Made by a program: the position numbers and the translations under genes
Notes under the pieces: generated by a model
Told to the model about the DNA's origin: nothing
Seen by the model: only the letters and a program-made list of their open reading frames with translations
The model's database searches: none
Assembly: GCF_028330965.1 (NCBI RefSeq)
Contig: NZ_JAQMUB010000037.1
Location: forward strand, 1 to 64,000
Source of the DNA: Oscillatoria sp. CS-180
GTDB taxonomy: Bacteria; Cyanobacteriota; Cyanobacteriia; Phormidesmidales; Phormidesmidaceae
Direction of reading: 5' to 3'
Length of the DNA: 64,000 nucleotides
In this document: piece by piece, positions 58,984 to 64,000 of the stretch
Numbering within the stretch: the first letter of the stretch is position 1
How the letters are laid out: each line of letters starts with the position of its first letter

Positions 58984-59698
58984 AGGAATCTCCCACGATT
59001 GTGCCAATAGATTCACCCATCACTGCCCGACGGATATTACCGGGGACCGATAGGTCAAATACCATGATAGGGATGTTGTTATCTTTGCACAGGGCGATCG
59101 CTGTGCCATCCATAACTTTTAGATCATGTGTTAATACATGACCATAGGTGAGGCTTTTAAAGCGTCTGGCATCAGGATTAATTTTGGGATCGGAGTCATA
59201 AATCCCGTCTACTTTTGTTCCCTTGAAGACGACATCTGCTCCGATTTCGGCTGCTCGTAGGGCTGCTGTGGTGTCTGTTGTGAAGAAAGGATTGCCTGAT
59301 CCTGCTCCAAAAATGACGACTCGATTTTTCTCCAGGTGGCGAATTGCTCGGCGTCGAATGTAAGGCTCTGCAACTTCCTGCATCGTGATAGCGGTTTGGA
59401 CGCGGGTTGGAATACCATTTTGCTCGATCGCATCTTGCAGTGTCATTGCATTCATGACGGTTGCCAACATGCCAATGTAGTCAGCCGTAGCGCGGTCCAT
59501 CCCAGCGGCTGAGCCTTTAATCCCCCTAAAAATATTGCCACCGCCGACGACGATGGCAATTTGAATTTCATTTTTAACAACTTCACTAATTTCTTCAGCG
59601 ATTGACTGCACAACAGCCGGATCAATACCGTAAGAAAGATTGCCCATTAGGGCTTCACCGCTTAACTTTAGCAATACACGCTCGTACGTATTTCCCAT
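58970..59698 (-). CDS. pyrH: UMP kinase
   Basis: 242 residues. It phosphorylates UMP to UDP with ATP and is hexameric in bacteria. From ATG 59698 ([18 protein letters not shown]), with GAGGGA upstream. Motifs: [10 protein letters not shown] (about 55-64), [16 protein letters not shown], and the uridine/ATP region [14 protein letters not shown]. It precedes frr in the common pyrH-frr pair. In many bacteria tsf (EF-Ts) and rpsB precede, but they are not seen here. Confidence 0.96.
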   Translation of the reverse strand: MGNTYERVLLKLSGEALMGNLSYGIDPAVVQSIAEEISEVVKNEIQIAIVVGGGNIFRGIKGSAAGMDRATADYIGMLATVMNAMTLQDAIEQNGIPTRVQTAITMQEVAEPYIRRRAIRHLEKNRVVIFGAGSGNPFFTTDTTAALRAAEIGADVVFKGTKVDGIYDSDPKINPDARRFKSLTYGHVLTHDLKVMDGTAIALCKDNNIPIMVFDLSVPGNIRRAVMGESIGTIVGDSCEVS

Positions 59699-60053
59699 GT
59701 AACCATCCCTCGTCCACGACTCCAGGATTCCCAATACATCTAATCATATATAGGTGATCCCCGTATTGATGCTGAATTTGAGTCTTTTGAGCATCACAGA
59801 TTTGCGTGATATCAAGGCTGATTCCTCTAATAACCCGAGCTACGGCTGAAGGCAGAACAATAACGACAACAGAATTGAGATTTGCTTAGAATAGGGAACC
59901 GTCGCCTCTTAGCTCTCAACCTTAATTCTCTTGCCTAAGTTTGAGAGAGGGACTTCGACTCCCTTGGTCCACTTGCTAAATGGAAGCAGGGGCTAGGGAA
60001 TGACGTGAGCGCGATCGCGCCCCCGTTGGACTGCACTACTCTGTCGAATCAGA
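59699..60053. other. Intergenic region upstream of pyrH
   Basis: 355 bp between pyrH (leftward start at 59698) and the 3' end of the lipoprotein gene. The right half contains a weak hairpin near 59943-59965 (aggga/tccct) that may end the lipoprotein transcript. The left half should hold the pyrH promoter. No open frame is convincing. Confidence 0.4.
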
Positions 60054-61109
60054 CTATTCTGCTTCAGCTGTCTCCTCTTCAGGTGTTGCTGCTTCAGACG
60101 TTTCCCCTTCAGGCGTTTCCCCTTCAGGCGTATCTTCCGCCAGTGACTCTAAATCCAGGGGACCAACTGAGTACTCATAAAGCGCTTCGGTTGCATCATT
60201 ACTATCAACAGTTACACTGCTAGCCTTAGGGTCAAACAGCACAGTAATACCGTCAACTTGCCCCATAAACCCCGTTTCTCCTAGTTCTAGAAGACCATCA
60301 AACTCAAACTCCTCATCGACAATGCGCATCGCAATGGTTTCTGCATCCAAAACTTGAATGGCTGTTTGAGGAATAAAGCTAGCTAATCCCGCCTCAGTAT
60401 CATCCGCAAAGGTGACTGTAATGGCTGAGGTCGAATCGTCATTATCAGCGGTATTCCAATACACGTAGACGGTTTCTTCCGCCAGTTTGTAAATCTGGCC
60501 TTGGTCTCCTAATCCTGCTTGACGGTAAGCTTCGTTGCCAACTGCGTCAATATAGATACCGGTTTGAGTGCCGGTTGGTTCGAGTTGGTAAGCAACGCCA
60601 TCAGCACGAGCAATGTAAATGTATCCTTGCTGCTGGATGAAATGACAAGGAACGATGAAGGGGTCATTCGAGCCGGCGGCATAGATTTCACAGCGTTCAG
60701 CGTAAGGCAGGTTCTTGTCGCGTTCGAGAGTTGCAAATACGTTTTGAGCCTGGGGTTCTGGCTCGGTGGTAGCCTTACAGCTAGAATGTTGCATTATCCC
60801 ATTTTTCTCAACCGAGGCGACTTGGCCTTGAATTTGTAGCGTCGTCACCCCGTCAGTATATTTTTCGCCAAACTCTGACTCTATTGGCAGCAAGGAAATA
60901 TTGGGCTGCTCTGGCAAGTCAGCGATCGCCTGCGATTCATTTAGCCTGACTATCAATACCGCCCCATCATTGCATTCGTAGGTTGCCAGGTCCCCCTGTT
61001 CGATTTCTACCTGATTGGCTCGACCACATCCTAGAAGACCGCTTAAAACGACAGCGCTCAAGCACGCAGACCTGATCGTTGCTTTAATAACCATGCCGTT
61101 ATTGCTCAT
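60054..61109 (-). CDS. Lipoprotein with MliC-like domain
   Basis: 351 residues. A signal peptide ends in the lipobox LLGC (Cys about 28). Residues 35-112 (YECNDGAVLIVRLNESQA to ...EKYTDG...VASVEKNG...SSC) follow the MliC/PliC pattern of lysozyme inhibitors: an F/Y.C..G start, a central Gly-Tyr turn and a closing Cys. Then come an unassigned domain (about 125-320) and a repeated acidic tail (EGETPEGETSEAATPEEETA). It is probably an anchored periplasmic protein that blocks C-type lysozyme-like enzymes, but the domain call is by pattern only. ATG 61109; Met6 is an alternative start. Confidence 0.68.
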   Translation of the reverse strand: MSNNGMVIKATIRSACLSAVVLSGLLGCGRANQVEIEQGDLATYECNDGAVLIVRLNESQAIADLPEQPNISLLPIESEFGEKYTDGVTTLQIQGQVASVEKNGIMQHSSCKATTEPEPQAQNVFATLERDKNLPYAERCEIYAAGSNDPFIVPCHFIQQQGYIYIARADGVAYQLEPTGTQTGIYIDAVGNEAYRQAGLGDQGQIYKLAEETVYVYWNTADNDDSTSAITVTFADDTEAGLASFIPQTAIQVLDAETIAMRIVDEEFEFDGLLELGETGFMGQVDGITVLFDPKASSVTVDSNDATEALYEYSVGPLDLESLAEDTPEGETPEGETSEAATPEEETAEAE

Positions 61110-61393
61110 CCGTAGTTTCAGTAGTTTATAAGTTTCTCGTTATTTACTATGTCGTCTATAACCGCAGAAAGATTCAGGACGATCGCCCCTTGCCCTTTCA
61201 ACGATACTCTGAACACTGGCAAAGCTGAGGAGACTACGGAGATACAGTTAATTAGTAATTTGCTTTAAAGGTCATTGAGAAAGCGCAAGATGACGACAGA
61301 GGTCTGTAAACCCCGGCTCGAAATTTTACTCACCTCGGAGTACCCTAAGGCTTGCTGCCTACCGATAGATCAAAACTTGGAGTAGAGTGCATA

Positions 61394-62368
61394 GTGATTT
61401 CTGCTGTAGACCGCGATCGTCGCAATTGCTATCGACTGCTGCTGACCTGGCTATGGGTGACCTTATTGGTGCTCGGTATTGAAGCGATCGCAGGCTGGAT
61501 CACACAATCACTATTGCTCTTGGCTGAGGCTCTACATACCTTCGTCGATGCCTTTAGCACGGGCTTAAGTTTAATTGCAGTGGCCTCTCCTCAGCGACCC
61601 TTGGGTCGTGAAGTTTGGGGACACGGACGGGCAGAAGTCGCCAGCACGCTGGGAATTGTCTCGTTTTTAGGATTCACAGGACTAAGCCTGCTATTAGCAG
61701 CGCTACAACAGGCCATCAATGCTTTCTCTAGGCAGCCTGATCCCTTCAAAGCGATGATTGATCGCTCAGTTGTCTATCTCATTGTCGCTGCCATTGTTCT
61801 TTCTCTCATGGTTGCGGTATACGCCTATTCTCGTAGTCGAAACCTGGGCAGTCTAGCGCTTGTCCTTCACAGCCAGCATGTTTTAGGAGATGCCTGGTTG
61901 TCTGGAGTTACTTTGGCTGGCATCATCGCCATCTGGCAGCAGCAGACGTGGGTCGATCCCTGTCTCGCATTTTTACTCACTCTCTTTGTTATCCGGAGCC
62001 TATGGAAGGTGCTGTACGACCAATTACCAGCACTCGTGCGACCAATGGCGATCGCGCCTGAAGCCGTAGCACACATTGTCACTCAAGTAGAGGGCGTAAC
62101 TCGCTGCGTTCGCATTCGTTCTCGGGGCCTAGTTGGGCGTCAGGTTTGGGTCGAGCTGCATGTGGTTATTCATCCTGATTTTTTAGGCGTTGCCCATATT
62201 GTGGGAGAACGGATTGACGCCGCCTTACGGTTGCAGTATGGTCCGCTCCGTACTCAAATTTGGGTTGAAGAAACCTACCCTACAGCTAAGCTCCCTAAAA
62301 AAGATGACTCCAACCACGCATGGTCAGAGTCAGAGAATCCTTCAGACAGTTGGACCGAAGGCTTTTGA
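61394..62368 (+). CDS. Cation diffusion facilitator (CDF) family transporter
   Basis: About 324 residues from GTG 61394; a TTG at 61352 is possible. Six transmembrane helices are expected. The two metal sites are seen as HTFVDAFSTG in helix 2 and HVLGDAWLSG in helix 5 (HxxxD in both). The C-terminal cytoplasmic domain (about 215-295, with VRIRSRGLVGRQVWVELHVVI) is the usual ferredoxin-like metal-sensing fold, and a polar tail follows. It exports divalent metals such as Zn, Fe, Mn or Co. The HxxxD form at both sites differs from the DxxxD found in Mn exporters, so Zn or Co is more likely. Confidence 0.9.
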   Translation: MISAVDRDRRNCYRLLLTWLWVTLLVLGIEAIAGWITQSLLLLAEALHTFVDAFSTGLSLIAVASPQRPLGREVWGHGRAEVASTLGIVSFLGFTGLSLLLAALQQAINAFSRQPDPFKAMIDRSVVYLIVAAIVLSLMVAVYAYSRSRNLGSLALVLHSQHVLGDAWLSGVTLAGIIAIWQQQTWVDPCLAFLLTLFVIRSLWKVLYDQLPALVRPMAIAPEAVAHIVTQVEGVTRCVRIRSRGLVGRQVWVELHVVIHPDFLGVAHIVGERIDAALRLQYGPLRTQIWVEETYPTAKLPKKDDSNHAWSESENPSDSWTEGF

Positions 62369-62400
62369 CGGGAGCATGTGAACTGGCGGCTCGCGTAGAT

Positions 62401-62500
62401 ATAGCTTTAGCCATCTAGGCTTATGCACCAAACTATATGAGTGTTAACTCATAGCCAAAGGGCTCGCCGTCTTGTCCTAGCGGAACTAGCAACGGCTATA
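62401..62500 (+). repeat. Dispersed intergenic repeat, copy C
   Basis: It begins ATAGCTTTAGCCATCTAGGC, continues TATGCACCAAAC, then a 7-bp hairpin (TATGAGT/ACTCATA), then GGCTCGCCGTCTTGTCC, AGCGGAACTAGCAACGG and a closing CTATA. It lies 33 nt after the CDF stop in the sense direction and 35 nt before the groEL stop, which points the other way. Confidence 0.65.
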
Positions 62501-62534
62501 CCTGAAGCTACACGAGCCTCAATAGCGGTAAGGA

Positions 62535-64000
<1,466 letters not shown>

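Overview
The window is chromosomal DNA from a cyanobacterium. The signs are the octamer GCGATCGC (HIP1), which recurs in nearly every gene, together with a cyanobacterial gene set: a glycolytic Gap1-type GAPDH, a cyanobacterial FtsH, urease UreA/UreB/UreD, a primary sigma factor of the SigA type, the MenG/UbiE quinone methyltransferase, and cyanobacterial families DUF1997, DUF445 and TIGR03643. Base composition looks near 50% GC and stop codons are standard. The exact genus cannot be read from this stretch. No rRNA, tRNA, CRISPR array, prophage or origin was recognised.

Layout: 1-0.7 kb is the tail of an IS transposase and a gene-poor stretch. 0.7-10 kb holds a WecG-type glycosyltransferase, an ATP adenylyltransferase, a DUF2267 pair, glycerol kinase, a Uma2 protein, an M1 aminopeptidase and an LHPP-like HAD phosphatase. 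10-19 kb carries a PabC-like lyase, FtsH, Gap1, a TspO-like membrane protein, a DUF72 protein and MsrP. 18.5-24 kb has ureB/ureA, small zinc and copper-binding proteins, a membrane protein, a heptamer repeat field, a 2OG-Fe(II) oxygenase and a PdeM-like phosphoesterase. 24-37 kb has a 960-residue secreted protein, an ALG10-like glycosyltransferase, a lipoprotein phosphoesterase, acetyl-CoA synthetase, a 1026-residue membrane protein with about seven internal repeats, and a Cys-patterned secreted protein. 37-64 kb is mostly housekeeping (dxs, radC, ureD, sbcC, sigA, hisA, recQ-like, menG, pyrH-frr, a CDF transporter and the 3' part of groEL) mixed with conserved cyanobacterial unknowns.

The genes are mostly single transcription units with many convergent or divergent pairs. 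The clearest coupled pair is pyrH-frr, whose reading frames overlap by 14 nt. Urease genes are dispersed: ureA-ureB at 19 kb, ureD 21 kb away, and ureC not in the window.

The most unusual content is intergenic rather than protein-coding. A roughly 100-bp repeat occurs three times (13.3, 45.8 and 62.4 kb), each time just 3' of a gene and in its sense orientation. Two further 100-108-nt elements are closed by long inverted repeats (32.6 and 39.0 kb), one of which has G-U pairs that suit an RNA. I saw no convincing defence system, biosynthetic cluster or other wholly new protein machine here.
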